A stretch of DNA of 64,000 nt, taken from Acetomicrobium flavidum (lineage in GTDB: Bacteria > Synergistota > Synergistia > Synergistales > Acetomicrobiaceae). Location: contig NZ_FSQZ01000001.1 in the NCBI RefSeq assembly GCF_900129645.1, forward strand, positions 186,001-250,000, given 5' to 3'. The position numbers and the translations under genes were made by a program. Each line of letters opens with the position of its first letter. Position 1 is the first letter of the stretch. The notes beneath the pieces were generated by a model that was not told the origin of the DNA, made no database searches, and was given only the letters and a program-made list of their open reading frames with translations. Positions 33,339 through 43,493 of the stretch are shown piece after piece.

Positions 33339-33665
33339 GTGCCAACGGATATTGCTCAAGAACTTAGACAAGCCGAAGAAACTGCAAAGAAGTTGGTGGA
33401 GGATGCCAAAGTCAAGGCCAACAGCATCCTGGAAGAAGCTCGGGCCAAGGCGGATGAGATTCTTAAGGACGCTAAGGCCAAAGCGCGAAATCATTACAGA
33501 GAGATAGTCCAAAAAGCCCAGGCTGAAGCTGAAGAGAGGGCACGCACGCTGATAGAGGAGGGGAAAAAGAGGATCTCTTCACAAAGAAATGACTATGCCG
33601 CTAAAGTTGATAAGGTTGCAGCTTTAGTCGTGGAAGAGGTGATGAAGAGGTATGGCAATAGCTAA
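33339..33665 (+). CDS. ntpH: V/A-type ATPase peripheral stalk subunit H (G-like)
   Basis: 108 residues from GTG at 33339, chosen because AAAGGGGTGA lies just upstream; an earlier ATG at 33273 would add 22 unrelated residues. It is a long right-handed-type coiled coil rich in A, K and E (AEETAKKLVEDAKVKANSIL and repeated EEARAKADEILKDAKAKA), the pattern of AhaH/NtpF stalk subunits that pair with subunit E. First gene of the operon; its 3' end overlaps the subunit I start by 14 bases. Confidence 0.85.
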   Translation: MPTDIAQELRQAEETAKKLVEDAKVKANSILEEARAKADEILKDAKAKARNHYREIVQKAQAEAEERARTLIEEGKKRISSQRNDYAAKVDKVAALVVEEVMKRYGNS

Positions 33666-35685
33666 GTTCTGCAAGCTCGACTTGGTAGTCCATGAGTCTG
33701 TCAGGGATGATGTCATACGAGACCTCCAAAAATTTGGCTGCTGCGAGATAATTAAGGTTCAGCCCTCCGGCGAGGATGTCCAGGAATTGGGAGATTTGAA
33801 ACATCTCGAGGACAAGCTATCTGAAGCGAGATTTGCGATACGTTTCCTTGAGCCTTATTACGAATATGAAGGCGATAAAATTGCGAGGTTATTGGGAAAT
33901 AAGCCTAAGGTCAGCTTGAACGAAATGGCCGAGCTGGACAGCAACTTCGATATACATAAATATTCAGCCAAGCTTAGGGACATCGAAAGAAAGCTGTCTG
34001 AGATCAGAGCAGAATTATCAAGGCTCAAAACCCTTGAGGAAATCCTAATCAAGATCAAGGATTTTCCGTTGCCGCTTTCCCTCCTGACCAGAGGTACGCA
34101 ATATGTCTCTGGCGTGGTCGCCGTGGTTCCCGTGGAACAAATTGGAGTCATCAGGACTCATTTGGAGGAATCCATCAAGCCTCAAGAGGGAGAATTTTAC
34201 ATAACTAAGCCGGCCGAGAAGGACAAGGAAGTCTATGCGATGGCCACATTCCTAAAGAACAAGGAAGAAGAAATACGCAATATATTTATTGCCAATGGAG
34301 CTTCCATAGTTGAACTTGACAGAAGGCTTACGGAAACTCCATTGGAAGAGCTGGCAAAAATTGCCAACAGCAGGGAAGATCTAAACATTCAGGAAAAGAA
34401 GCTGTGCGACCTTGCAGCCGAGGAATCCAGAAGCAACTTCGCAAAGGTGCAGCTTCTTCACGATTATTACGATCTAATCAAAAAGAAGACCGAAGCATTG
34501 TCTTCCGGCCTATCTACCGATCATGCCACTTGGATGCAAATGTGGGTCCCTAGGGTCACTGTGGACTTAATCAAGGAAGCAATATCCCCATATGGCAAAC
34601 TGGTAGACATGGAGTTTACCGATCCCGGAGAAGAAGATGAACCACCGGTATTTCTTGTCTCGAAAAAATGGGCTTTGCCCTTCGAGCCACTAACGAAGCT
34701 TTATGGCCTTCCCGAATACGATGCAATAGATCCGACTCCCCTTTTTGCTCCCTTCTACTTTGTGTTTTTTGGCATGTGCTTAGGAGATGGGGGATATGGT
34801 ATCGTCTTAGCTTCCTTACTTTTGTACGCAATATTAAAATATCGCCCACGCAGGGATACTTTTAAATTCTTCACTTTATTGTTTTTAGGGGGAATTGCAA
34901 CTATATTGGTTGGCCTTTTGACGGGATCCTGGTTTGGAGATATGATCGACTCTTTTCCCATTTTTGAGGCTATCCGAGATATAAAGAATTCGGTAAAAAT
35001 CACCGACGTAATGTACAATCCTATGCCATTTTTGGGATTCTCCTTGTCCCTTGGTTTCGTGCAGATTATATTTGGGCTTTTCATAGCCTTCTTCGATAAC
35101 CTTAGAAGAAAAGATTACATTGGAGCCATAGGAGATCAAGGGGGCTGGATCACCTTCCTCTTGGGATTGGCAAGCTACATATTGGTGCGATCCGGAATGC
35201 TGCCTTCTGCCTTCTCCATGCCGAGCATAATACTTTCATTTGTTGGTGCAGGCATTTTGGTCGCTACTCAAGGAAGAGAAAAGAAAAACATCTTTTCCAA
35301 GATCCTCTCGGGTCTATTGAGCTTATATTCTGTAACATCCTATTTGGGGGACGTGTTAAGCTATAGTCGACTTCTTGCTCTCGGTCTAGCTACATCGGCA
35401 ATTGCCATGATCATCAACACTCTTACGTTGCAACTCTCTCACATTCCCTATATAGGTTGGCTATTGGGGATTGTTTTATTTGTGGGAGGTCATGTATTCA
35501 GCCTGGCTGTCAACGTACTCGGAGCTTTCGTTCATTCCTTGCGTTTACAATATGTTGAATTCTTTAGCAAGTTTTATAAAGCTGGAGGCAGACCCTTTCA
35601 TTCTTTCAACATGGATGCGCGCTACGTAGAAATATCAGAGGCTCATGATTATGAGGCATTGATTAGAAGTAGAGTTTTTGGTTAG
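33652..35685 (+). CDS. ntpI: V/A-type ATPase subunit I (a subunit)
   Basis: Membrane stator that forms ion half-channels next to the K ring. 677 residues: a cytoplasmic N-terminal part (1-345) with coiled coils, and a C-terminal membrane domain with about seven helices (from about 360). It includes FGMCLGDGGYGI and the conserved helix around SYLGDVLSYSRLLALGLATSAIA, where the essential Arg (SR) faces the rotor. Length fits NtpI (664 in E. hirae). It follows subunit H with overlap. Confidence 0.95.
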   Translation: MAIAKFCKLDLVVHESVRDDVIRDLQKFGCCEIIKVQPSGEDVQELGDLKHLEDKLSEARFAIRFLEPYYEYEGDKIARLLGNKPKVSLNEMAELDSNFDIHKYSAKLRDIERKLSEIRAELSRLKTLEEILIKIKDFPLPLSLLTRGTQYVSGVVAVVPVEQIGVIRTHLEESIKPQEGEFYITKPAEKDKEVYAMATFLKNKEEEIRNIFIANGASIVELDRRLTETPLEELAKIANSREDLNIQEKKLCDLAAEESRSNFAKVQLLHDYYDLIKKKTEALSSGLSTDHATWMQMWVPRVTVDLIKEAISPYGKLVDMEFTDPGEEDEPPVFLVSKKWALPFEPLTKLYGLPEYDAIDPTPLFAPFYFVFFGMCLGDGGYGIVLASLLLYAILKYRPRRDTFKFFTLLFLGGIATILVGLLTGSWFGDMIDSFPIFEAIRDIKNSVKITDVMYNPMPFLGFSLSLGFVQIIFGLFIAFFDNLRRKDYIGAIGDQGGWITFLLGLASYILVRSGMLPSAFSMPSIILSFVGAGILVATQGREKKNIFSKILSGLLSLYSVTSYLGDVLSYSRLLALGLATSAIAMIINTLTLQLSHIPYIGWLLGIVLFVGGHVFSLAVNVLGAFVHSLRLQYVEFFSKFYKAGGRPFHSFNMDARYVEISEAHDYEALIRSRVFG

Positions 35686-35749
35686 TTCCGCTTGATAATT
35701 AGGTGATTAAACTAAATTTACATTTTTTGAAAGGAGTGTGTCGTTTAAG

Positions 35750-36223
35750 ATGGAGTGGGGATTAGTTTTGTCAATATTGGGTGCTGCTTTAGCTGCTGGT
35801 TGTGCCGGATCTGGTTCCGCTTTGGGCGTTGGGGTTGCAGGAGAGTCAGGAGCAGGGGTCATGACTGAAGACCCAGGAAAGTTCGGATTGGTCTTGTTGC
35901 TTCAGGCCATACCGGGGACCCAGGGCATTTACGGATTGCTGACCGGCTTTTACACCATCATGAAAGTCGGTTTGCTTGGAGGTTCTCCTATGTCAGTAAC
36001 ATTAGCACAGGGAATGGCAATTTTATTTGCCTGTCTTCCCATTGCCATTGTTGGCTATATATCCGGCTACTCACAGGGAAAGACATCCGCTGCTTGTATT
36101 CAATTGATAGCAAAACGTCCCGAGGAAACCGGTAAGGCAGTTATACTTCCAGCTATGGTCGAGACCTACGCCGTATTAGCCCTTTTGATGAGCATTATAT
36201 TGTTGAACGGCATCAAACTTTAG
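35750..36223 (+). CDS. ntpK: V/A-type ATPase proteolipid subunit K, Na+-type
   Basis: Rotor-ring subunit with two hairpins (four membrane helices) in 157 residues. ATG at 35750 is chosen over GTG 35738, which sits right on the AAGGAG site. Only the second hairpin has the ion carboxylate (E138 in MVETYAV); the first has Q52 at that place, as in Na+-pumping E. hirae NtpK. Residues placed like its Na+ ligands are I54, T57, Q58 (AIPGTQG), Q109 (YSQGK) and E138. This supports Na+ rather than H+ coupling, by motif comparison only. Confidence 0.93.
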   Translation: MEWGLVLSILGAALAAGCAGSGSALGVGVAGESGAGVMTEDPGKFGLVLLLQAIPGTQGIYGLLTGFYTIMKVGLLGGSPMSVTLAQGMAILFACLPIAIVGYISGYSQGKTSAACIQLIAKRPEETGKAVILPAMVETYAVLALLMSIILLNGIKL

Positions 36224-36234
36224 GGGTGTGGGAA

Positions 36235-36825
36235 ATGGCTCTAGCGGATGTAAAGACCAAAATCGAGGAAGATGCTAAAAAGCAAGCCGATGATATCTTA
36301 AAGAAGGCTAAAGAACAGGCAGATGAAATCTTAGCAAAAGCTAAAGAGGAAGCCCGACAAATACAGGAAGAGTGGCTTCAGCGAGCCAATACAGAAAGAG
36401 AGAACGTCTTTAAGCGCAGGGAGATAGTGGCTAATCTAGACTTGAGGAAGCTCGAATTGGCCATGAAAAGATCTTTAATTGAAGAAATCTTGAATCAGGC
36501 TCTCGTGAAGCTTTGCTCACTGAATAAAGAGCGCTATTCGACTTTTGTCGAGAAGCTTTTAAAGCTGGCCGTCGAGGAATCGGAAAGTTCCGAGGGCATC
36601 ATATATATCGGAGAGAACGAGAAAGTCATAACGCCAGAATGGGTAGCAAACTTCAACAAACAACACAATGCGAAGATTATATTGGCCGGCGAGCCCATGC
36701 CCTTTAAAGGCGGTTTCGTGCTTAATGTTGGTGATATAGACATAAACTGTTCCTTCGATATGCTTATAACCAACATCCAGGACGAATTGGAATTGGTCAT
36801 TGCAAAGGAACTTTTTTCAGATTGA
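36235..36825 (+). CDS. ntpE: V/A-type ATPase subunit E
   Basis: Peripheral stalk subunit that pairs with H. 196 residues from ATG at 36235 (a GTG at 36226 overlaps the ribosome site). The N-terminal half is a long coiled coil (KIEEDAKKQADDILKKAKEQ). The C-terminal domain has ALVKLCSLNKERYSTFVEKLL and GGFVLNVGDIDINCSFD, which anchors to subunit B in related enzymes. Follows K after 11 bases and precedes C. Confidence 0.9.
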   Translation: MALADVKTKIEEDAKKQADDILKKAKEQADEILAKAKEEARQIQEEWLQRANTERENVFKRREIVANLDLRKLELAMKRSLIEEILNQALVKLCSLNKERYSTFVEKLLKLAVEESESSEGIIYIGENEKVITPEWVANFNKQHNAKIILAGEPMPFKGGFVLNVGDIDINCSFDMLITNIQDELELVIAKELFSD

Positions 36826-36852
36826 TCAGCATAAATAAGGATTTTAGGGTCG

Positions 36853-37869
36853 GTGAGACAGTTGGAAGCTAAAGGCGATTACACCTATGCTGTATCTCGC
36901 GTTAAGGCCATGGAAAGCAGGATGGTCGATCAGGCTACTATGCAACAGATGGCCGATGCGGACAGTTACGATAGTGCCTGGAAGTCGCTCATAGAAACAT
37001 GCTATGGACAATGGGCAACCGAGATTAACACCTCCTCGTACGATAAGGTGTTAGAGGCGGAACTTACATATATTTATGATGAGTTCAAAAAGTTTGTTCC
37101 CGACCAATCGCTGGTTTATTTATTCCAAATTCCCTATGACTTTCACAACCTGAAAGTCATCCTCAAGAGCTCCTTCATGCAGAAGGCAGGAGGAAGGACC
37201 CGATGGGATCTATTGATATCCTTGGGATCCTATCCCGCTGAGGATATGATACTGGCCATCGAAAGCGATGACCTACGTCTTTTGCCCTATCAACTTCATC
37301 GGGTTATACCCTCATGCATCATGGTATGGGAGCAGAGTGGGGATGTCGTGGAAATAGAAAAGATATTGGACAGTCATATGTTTTATGTCATGCGGCTAAT
37401 CGCCGACGGCATTCCTTTTATGGGAGTAAAGGAATATGTGCGCTATCGCATAGATGGAGAGAACATCAGGACCTTGCTGCGCCTAAAAAGGATCAATGCA
37501 GATATATCGCAAACGCTAGATCTCCTTCATCCTGGAGGCACCTATTCCATACAGCTTTTAACCCAACTTTACTCCGAACCTCGGGAATCCTGGTCGAGAG
37601 CATTGGCTTTTGGTTATATGGGTAGCATTTTAAACGACATAGAAGAATTGGACGAATCCCATATATTGCCCGAAGTTGAGCGGCGTTCCGATAAGTTGAT
37701 AAGCGATTACCTTAATAAATATCAATATGATCCCTTTGCGCCCGAGCAGATCGTCCGTTATCTATGGCTCAAAGAGACAGAGGTTCGCAATCTCAGGATC
37801 ATTCTCGTCGGTAAGGCCAGCGGTGTGGAAAAGGACATGATAAAGGGGCTGTTGCGTAATGCAGCGTAG
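36853..37869 (+). CDS. ntpC: V/A-type ATPase subunit C (d-like)
   Basis: The socket that joins the central stalk to the membrane ring. 338 residues from GTG at 36853. It starts DYTYAVSRVKAMESRMVD, the family hallmark, and later has a three-fold repeated helical fold, with LKVILKSSF and RYLWLKETEVRNLRIILVGKASG near the C-terminus. Length matches NtpC (about 335). Its end overlaps the subunit F start by 11 bases. Confidence 0.93.
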   Translation: MRQLEAKGDYTYAVSRVKAMESRMVDQATMQQMADADSYDSAWKSLIETCYGQWATEINTSSYDKVLEAELTYIYDEFKKFVPDQSLVYLFQIPYDFHNLKVILKSSFMQKAGGRTRWDLLISLGSYPAEDMILAIESDDLRLLPYQLHRVIPSCIMVWEQSGDVVEIEKILDSHMFYVMRLIADGIPFMGVKEYVRYRIDGENIRTLLRLKRINADISQTLDLLHPGGTYSIQLLTQLYSEPRESWSRALAFGYMGSILNDIEELDESHILPEVERRSDKLISDYLNKYQYDPFAPEQIVRYLWLKETEVRNLRIILVGKASGVEKDMIKGLLRNAA

Positions 37870-38197
37870 AAGTCATCCTGTAGCGGCTGTGGGCGATTAT
37901 GAGAGCGTTTTGCCCTTTCAAGCAATAGGCTTGAAGCAATATGCGATAGATGATCCAAACGACGAAGAAGGCCTAAGAAGGATCATGCTCGATATGATCA
38001 ACGAAAAGTTTGCCATTTGCCTGATGACAGAAGATCTTTACCAAAGATACGAACAGCTGATAGGCGAACTCACGCATGATGAAGCCTTAAACGTGATTCC
38101 AATCCCAACTTTGAAGCATTCGACGGGTTACGGGACATTGCAGATAAGAAATTGGGTAGAAAGGGCAGTGGGAATTGACATATTTGCCAACAAGTGA
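37859..38197 (+). CDS. ntpG: V/A-type ATPase subunit F
   Basis: Small central-stalk subunit of 112 residues with a CheY-like fold. It shows AAVGDYESVLPFQAIGLK, a hallmark opening, followed by KFAICLMTEDLYQRYEQL and VIPIPTLKHSTGYGTLQIRNWVERAVGID. It overlaps subunit C and is followed after 27 bases by subunit A. In E. hirae nomenclature this position is NtpG. Confidence 0.92.
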   Translation: MQRRSHPVAAVGDYESVLPFQAIGLKQYAIDDPNDEEGLRRIMLDMINEKFAICLMTEDLYQRYEQLIGELTHDEALNVIPIPTLKHSTGYGTLQIRNWVERAVGIDIFANK

Positions 38198-38224
38198 AAA
38201 TTTTGGATTTGGAGGGAAGCTTTC

Positions 38225-40027
38225 ATGAGCGAAGCGGCTCGTAAGCAGATAAAAGGATCAATTACCAGAATATCAGGACCATTGGTAGTTGCTGGCGGAA
38301 TGTCAGGGGCTTCCATGTACGACGTGGTCCGTGTGGGCAACTTAGGTCTTGTAGGGGAAATAATAGAGCTAAAGGGAGACAGTGCTTTTATTCAGGTATA
38401 TGAAGAGACCTCCGGCTTAAAGCCCAAGGAGCCCGTCGTAAGTACGGGGGCGCCCTTGAGCGTAGAACTGGGCCCCGGTCTGATCGAACAGTTCTTCGAT
38501 GGAGTCCAAAGACCTCTTAACATAATTGAAAAAGAAGCCAAAAGCCCCTTCATAACGAGGGGAATCGATGTTCCGGCACTAGACAGGAAGAAAAAATGGG
38601 AGTTCATACCCAGGGCAAAAAAAGGAGATGCCGTTGTATCGGGTGATGTGCTTGGAATAGTACAGGAAACAGTATTGGTAGAGCATCGTATATTAGTTCC
38701 TGCAGGCATAGAGGGCAAAGTTAAATCCATACAGCAGGGAGAATATACCGTGGAGGACGTCATAGCCGAGATAGAGGACGGCAATGGCTATGTGCATAAG
38801 GTCACCATGATGCAACGTTGGCCCGTCAGGTTTCCCAAGCCGGTAGCGAGGAGGCTTAAACCGGAAGTGCCCCTTTTGACTGGACAGCGCGTGGTGGATA
38901 TGTTCTTCCCCATTGCGAGGGGAGGCACCGCCTGCGTTCCAGGTCCCTTTGGAAGCGGCAAGACCGTAATCCAACACCAGTTGGCCAAATGGGCTGATGC
39001 CGAGATAGTGGTTTATGTCGGATGCGGCGAACGGGGCAACGAGATGACGGACGTCTTGTTGGAATTCCCGGAGCTCCAGGATCCTCGCTCCGGACAGCCC
39101 TTGATGAAAAGGACGGTCCTGATAGCCAATACATCCAACATGCCCGTTGCAGCTCGCGAGGCCAGCATTTACACGGCAATTACCATTGCGGAATATTATA
39201 GGGATATGGGATACTCGGTCGCCTTGATGGCGGATTCCACGAGCCGTTGGGCAGAGGCACTGCGCGAGATATCGGGGCGATTGGAGGAAATGCCCGGCGA
39301 GGAAGGTTATCCGGCGTACCTTGGCACAAGGCTTGCATCTTTCTATGAACGTGCGGGAAGATGTATATGTCTGGGAAGCGATGAAAGAGAAGGAGCCATA
39401 AGCGTCATAGGGGCGGTATCGCCTCCAGGAGGAGATCTTTCGGAACCTGTTAGCCAAAACACGCTAAGGGTCACAAAGGTCTTCTGGGGGTTGGACGCTT
39501 CTCTGGCCTATCAGCGTCACTTTCCTGCGATCAACTGGCTTAACAGCTATTCCCTTTACACAGATGTGCTCGGAGAATATTGGGACGAACGTTATGATGG
39601 CGAATGGAGCGCCCAGCGAATCGAAGCAATGTCCCTTTTGGAGGAAGAGGCTCAACTCAGGGAAGTGGTAAGATTGGTTGGAATTGACGCCCTATCCAGG
39701 GAAGAACGCTTGATCCTAGAGACGGCGAAGTCCATAAGGGAGGACTTCCTCCATCAGAACGCCTTTCATGAAGTCGATACCTATGCTTCCATGGATAAGC
39801 AGTTTAGGATGTTGCGCAATATTTTGACCTTCCATCACATAGCCATGGATGCCATTAAGCGTGGAGCTGACATAAAGAAGCTCTTCGAACTTCCCGTAAG
39901 GGAACAAATAGCCAGGATGCGATACGTAAAGGAAGAAGACCTTGACTCTTTAGATAGACTGGAAGCTGAGATTCGCTCCCAAATAACCAAGATAATCCCA
40001 ACGGGAGGCGATAACTATGCTGCCTAA
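38225..40027 (+). CDS. ntpA: V/A-type ATPase catalytic subunit A
   Basis: Hydrolyses or makes ATP. 600 residues with a beta-barrel N-terminus ([14 protein letters not shown]), the bulge (non-homologous) region near 115-190, the P-loop GPFGSGKT at 240-247, [37 protein letters not shown] and a helical C-terminus. Length fits A-type subunits. The ATG start has GGAGGGAAGC upstream. It overlaps the subunit B start by 11 bases. Confidence 0.97.
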   Translation: MSEAARKQIKGSITRISGPLVVAGGMSGASMYDVVRVGNLGLVGEIIELKGDSAFIQVYEETSGLKPKEPVVSTGAPLSVELGPGLIEQFFDGVQRPLNIIEKEAKSPFITRGIDVPALDRKKKWEFIPRAKKGDAVVSGDVLGIVQETVLVEHRILVPAGIEGKVKSIQQGEYTVEDVIAEIEDGNGYVHKVTMMQRWPVRFPKPVARRLKPEVPLLTGQRVVDMFFPIARGGTACVPGPFGSGKTVIQHQLAKWADAEIVVYVGCGERGNEMTDVLLEFPELQDPRSGQPLMKRTVLIANTSNMPVAAREASIYTAITIAEYYRDMGYSVALMADSTSRWAEALREISGRLEEMPGEEGYPAYLGTRLASFYERAGRCICLGSDEREGAISVIGAVSPPGGDLSEPVSQNTLRVTKVFWGLDASLAYQRHFPAINWLNSYSLYTDVLGEYWDERYDGEWSAQRIEAMSLLEEEAQLREVVRLVGIDALSREERLILETAKSIREDFLHQNAFHEVDTYASMDKQFRMLRNILTFHHIAMDAIKRGADIKKLFELPVREQIARMRYVKEEDLDSLDRLEAEIRSQITKIIPTGGDNYAA

Positions 40028-41441
40028 GGAATACAGAACAATAAGTGATCTTTCCGGCCCCTTGATGATAGTCGAAAAGACGATAGACGTAAGATACGAT
40101 GAGCTTGTCGAGATCGCATTGAGCAACGGCGAAAAAAGGCGGGGCCGTGTGTTGGAGATATCCACCGATAGGGCACTGGTCCAGGTCTTCGAAGGAACCA
40201 CCGGAATAGATCTGGAAAATACAAAAGTGCGCTTCATGGGCAAGGTGCTGATGATCCCGGTCTCAAGGGATCTATTGGGAAGGATATTCAACGGGCGGGG
40301 AGAGCCCATTGATGACGGCCCTGCCATAATTCCGGAAAAACACTTGGATATAAACGGTTATCCGATCAATCCCTATTCCAGGGATTATCCTTCGGAGTTT
40401 ATCCAGACCGGGATATCTACAATAGATGGCATGAACCCCATAGTTAGGGGCCAGAAGTTGCCTATCTTTTCGGGCAGCGGCATGCCGCACAATAAGATGG
40501 CCGCACAGATTGCTCGTCAGGCGACCGTTTTAGGATCCAAAGAAGGTTTTGCCGTGGTATTTGCCGCCATGGGCATCACCTTCGAGGAGGCCTCCTTCTT
40601 CATGGAGGACTTCAGGATGACGGGCGCCATAGACAGAACGGTGATGTTCCTTAACTTGGCCGACGACCCTGCGATCGAGCGTATAACAACGCCCAGGTTG
40701 GCCCTCACGTGTGCCGAGTACTTGGCATTCGAGCTAGACATGCATGTCTTGGTCATACTTACCGACATGACCAATTACTGCGAGGCACTTCGGGAGATAT
40801 CGGCTGCCAGAAAGGAAGTCCCCGGAAGAAGGGGCTACCCCGGATACCTCTACACTGACCTTGCAACGATGTACGAGCGCGCGGGGCGATTGCGCGGATA
40901 TAAGGGTTCCATCACTCAGCTGCCAATACTTACAATGCCGGAAGACGATATAACTCATCCTATACCTGACCTGACCGGTTATATCACGGAAGGCCAAATT
41001 ATATTGAGCAGGGGCTTGCATCGTAAGGGAATTTACCCACCTGTTGACGTCTTGCCCTCGCTTTCCCGTTTGAAGGACAAGGGAATTGGAAAGGGCAAAA
41101 CGAGAGAGGATCATGCCGACCTGCTCAACCAGCTCTTTGCCGCATACGCAAGAGGCAAGGAAGCCAAGGAGTTGGCCGTCATATTAGGTGAAGGCGCATT
41201 GACGGAAAACGATAAAGCCTTTGCAGAGTTTGCCGATAAATTTGAGGACAGATATGTCAGACAAGGTGAATACGAAAACAGGAGCATACTTGATACTTTA
41301 GAGCTCGGATGGGAGCTCTTGGCTCCGCTTCCGCTGTCAGAACTTAAGCGAGTCAGGGACGAGTACATCGACAAATACCTTAAGCCCAAGAGGCGGGGCG
41401 GCGAATCAAGTGATGAGGTGGTCGTATCCTCTGCCACGTAG
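40017..41441 (+). CDS. ntpB: V/A-type ATPase regulatory subunit B
   Basis: Non-catalytic partner of A in the hexamer. 474 residues; no GxGKT-type P-loop is present at the equivalent place ([18 protein letters not shown]), which is typical of subunit B. Other motifs are [33 protein letters not shown] and [22 protein letters not shown]. It starts inside the 3' end of subunit A with GGGAGG upstream and is followed after 20 bases by subunit D. Confidence 0.97.
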   Translation: MLPKEYRTISDLSGPLMIVEKTIDVRYDELVEIALSNGEKRRGRVLEISTDRALVQVFEGTTGIDLENTKVRFMGKVLMIPVSRDLLGRIFNGRGEPIDDGPAIIPEKHLDINGYPINPYSRDYPSEFIQTGISTIDGMNPIVRGQKLPIFSGSGMPHNKMAAQIARQATVLGSKEGFAVVFAAMGITFEEASFFMEDFRMTGAIDRTVMFLNLADDPAIERITTPRLALTCAEYLAFELDMHVLVILTDMTNYCEALREISAARKEVPGRRGYPGYLYTDLATMYERAGRLRGYKGSITQLPILTMPEDDITHPIPDLTGYITEGQIILSRGLHRKGIYPPVDVLPSLSRLKDKGIGKGKTREDHADLLNQLFAAYARGKEAKELAVILGEGALTENDKAFAEFADKFEDRYVRQGEYENRSILDTLELGWELLAPLPLSELKRVRDEYIDKYLKPKRRGGESSDEVVVSSAT

Positions 41442-41461
41442 ACGCAGGAGAGTGATCGAAA

Positions 41462-42094
41462 ATGGCCAATAAGTTAAATGTAAATCCCAACAGGATGATG
41501 TTAAACGTCATCAAGAGGCGTCTTGTGGCAGCAAAAAGAGGTCATAAGTTGCTTAAGGACAAACAAGATGCCCTTATAAAGGAATTCCTACAGAAGGCCA
41601 GAGATGCAACAGAATTGCGAGAAAAGGTCGAAGCTGCCTTAATTGACTGCTATCGAAGCTTTTTGATGGCACGAGCGCAGATGGTGCCGGCAATACTGGA
41701 GCAATCGCTCATGATGGCCGGGGGCGGAGAAACGGGCGTTGAAGTGACGATGCGAAATTTAATGAGCGTAGTCGTGCCGGAATTCTCCGTGGAGGAATCA
41801 AGGAGCAAAAGCAAGGGGTATGGTTTCGCCATGACCTCTGGAAGCCTTGATTTGGCCTTGGAGCAGTTTACGGCATTGCTCCCAGATTTAGTTCGCTTAG
41901 CCGGCGAAGAAAAAGCCCTTCGCTTGATGGCAAGCGAGATCGAACGAACGCGAAGAAGGGTAAACGCCCTAGAATATGTACTGATCCCGGCCTTTGAAGA
42001 GACGATAAGGGATATAACGATGAGGCTTGACGAAATGGAACGTTCTAACTTGAGCAGGCTGATGCGGATCAAGGAGATCGTTCGTTCGCATTAA
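41462..42094 (+). CDS. ntpD: V/A-type ATPase central shaft subunit D
   Basis: Long antiparallel coiled coil of 210 residues that rotates in the A3B3 barrel, equivalent in position to F-ATPase gamma. It begins VNPNRMMLNVIKRRLVAAKRGHKLLKDKQD and ends with EIERTRRRVNALEYVLIPAFEETI, both family hallmarks. It is the last gene of the operon, which closes at a strong inverted repeat 33 bases downstream. Confidence 0.96.
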   Translation: MANKLNVNPNRMMLNVIKRRLVAAKRGHKLLKDKQDALIKEFLQKARDATELREKVEAALIDCYRSFLMARAQMVPAILEQSLMMAGGGETGVEVTMRNLMSVVVPEFSVEESRSKSKGYGFAMTSGSLDLALEQFTALLPDLVRLAGEEKALRLMASEIERTRRRVNALEYVLIPAFEETIRDITMRLDEMERSNLSRLMRIKEIVRSH

Positions 42095-42126
42095 GCGTTA
42101 ATAAGCAACGATAGCGAAGACCTTAC

Positions 42127-42190
42127 TAATAATATACCCCCCATGGATTGTACTATGGGGGGTATATTATTAGGGCAATTTTTTTCGGTA
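42127..42190 (+). terminator. Perfect 18-bp inverted repeat, operon terminator
   Basis: Bases 42127-42144 pair without mismatch with 42155-42172 over a 10-base loop; the core is six Cs against six Gs. A run of seven Ts follows at about 42180. It ends ntpD, and its right arm overlaps the last bases of the minus-strand cheR gene. Confidence 0.85.
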
Positions 42191-42973
42191 TAAGAACTGC
42201 CCCAGAGACTCCAACCCCAAGTCACGGTAGTCGTATATCGTCTCCGTTGCACCTACCATCAGAATACCTCCAGCCCTCAGTGCCTGGGCAAATTTTTGGT
42301 ATAGGACTTTTTTAGTATCAGGCGAAAAATATATCGTGACGTTGCGACACAGTATGAGATCGTATGTGTTTTGTGAAAATGGCGTATTCAATAAATTTAC
42401 CAGTTTGAATTGAACGCGCTTTTTGATCTCTTCCTTTATCTGATAATAATCATCCTGCAATTTCACAAAATACCTTTCGATCCAGTTTTGTGGGACATTT
42501 GTCAGCTGTCTTTTGTGGTATATACCCTTCAAGGCAATGTTGGTTGCCTCTTCGTCTATATCCCAAGCCTCTATGTAAGGTGGGCATAGCAGATTTAACT
42601 CCTGTGCAAGGATTGCCAGCGAGTAGGCTTCCTCTCCGGTGGCCGAACCGGCGCTCCACATCTTCAACCTTTTGCCTCTCTCATTGACCAGGGAAGGCAA
42701 GATCTTGTCGCGCAAGAGCCACCATATGGACGGATTTCTAAAGAACTCCGATACATTTATTGCCAGATAATCGAGGAATTCCTTGCGTTTATCGGGGTTT
42801 TTTCGCAATATATCTATATATTCATCGTAATTCGAGCATTTCCATCGTTGCATCAACATATGAACCCTTCTATGAATCTGCTGTTTGTAGGCATCTAAAT
42901 CGATGTTCATAAGGGTTCGTACCTTTCTTTTGAATTCCTCGTATCCAGGCATTGGAGAAAATTGCGATTCCAT
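42170..42973 (-). CDS. cheR: CheR-type chemoreceptor methyltransferase
   Basis: Methylates glutamates of chemoreceptors using S-adenosylmethionine. The 267 residues have a helical N-terminal CheR domain (1-80) with INVSEFFRNPSIWWLL, then the methyltransferase core with MWSAGSATGEEAYSLA, EAWDIDEEATNIAL and DLILCRNVTIYF. AGGAGGAGC precedes ATG. The usual WSAGCSTGEEPYS Cys and Pro are replaced. No other chemotaxis gene is in the window, so this is an orphan in position, and the receptor partners are elsewhere. Confidence 0.93.
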   Translation of the reverse strand: MESQFSPMPGYEEFKRKVRTLMNIDLDAYKQQIHRRVHMLMQRWKCSNYDEYIDILRKNPDKRKEFLDYLAINVSEFFRNPSIWWLLRDKILPSLVNERGKRLKMWSAGSATGEEAYSLAILAQELNLLCPPYIEAWDIDEEATNIALKGIYHKRQLTNVPQNWIERYFVKLQDDYYQIKEEIKKRVQFKLVNLLNTPFSQNTYDLILCRNVTIYFSPDTKKVLYQKFAQALRAGGILMVGATETIYDYRDLGLESLGQFLYRKKLP

Positions 42974-43022
42974 CCAGCTCCTCCTAACTTTTCGGTTATA
43001 ACAGGTCTATTGGCACAACCTA

Positions 43023-43051
43023 TTGCAGGGAAGTGTCTATGATGATATCCT
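43023..43051 (+). promoter_or_regulatory. Promoter for RNase P RNA
   Basis: TTGCAG, a 17-base spacer, then TATCCT, ending about 20 bases before the predicted RNA start. Confidence 0.45.
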
Positions 43052-43071
43052 TAAATTGAAATCATAGCAAG

Positions 43072-43412
43072 GAATTCGAGCATCTCAGATGACCGCGTCC
43101 CCCAGCGGGATGAGGAAAGTCCGGGCTCCACAGGGCAAAGCGCTGGATAACGTCCAGCAGGCGCGAGCCTCGGGAGAGTGCCACAGAAACATACCGCTCT
43201 CTTTTGAGAGTAAGGGTGAAAAGGTGGGGTAAGAGCCCACCGGTCATTGGGCGACCAATGAGCCAGGCAAACCCCGCTTGGAGCAAGATCAAATAGGGAG
43301 GAATGAGGTGGCCCGCTGACCTCCGGGTTGATCGCTGGAGAAGGGGCGCAAGTCCCTTCCAAGAGAAATGGTCATCTTTACACAGAACCCGGCTTATGAG
43401 ATGCTCGAGATT
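43072..43412 (+). ncRNA. rnpB: RNase P RNA (class A)
   Basis: Catalytic RNA that removes tRNA 5' leaders. The conserved elements appear in order: GAGGAAAGTCCGGGCTCC (43110 region), ACAGAAA, AGGGTGAAAAGGTG with GGTAAGAGCCCACCG, a GAATGAGGTGG element, and terminal ACAGAACCCGGCTTA. The two ends pair as P1: CGAGCATCTC (43077-43086) with GAGATGCTCG (43398-43407), extended outward. Length about 340 fits bacterial class A. Ends are estimates to within a few bases. Confidence 0.95.
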
Positions 43413-43423
43413 CCATCAAACTT

Positions 43424-43470
43424 AAGCCCCGGGACCCATACAAAGGTGAAACTTTTGGGTCCTGGGGCTT
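43424..43470 (+). terminator. Hairpin after rnpB
   Basis: AAGCCCCGGGACCC pairs with GGGTCCTGGGGCTT with one internal mismatch. There is no long T tail, so termination may be partial and read into the mraZ region. Confidence 0.6.
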
Positions 43471-43493
43471 GTATTGTGTGGCAACTTGATGGT

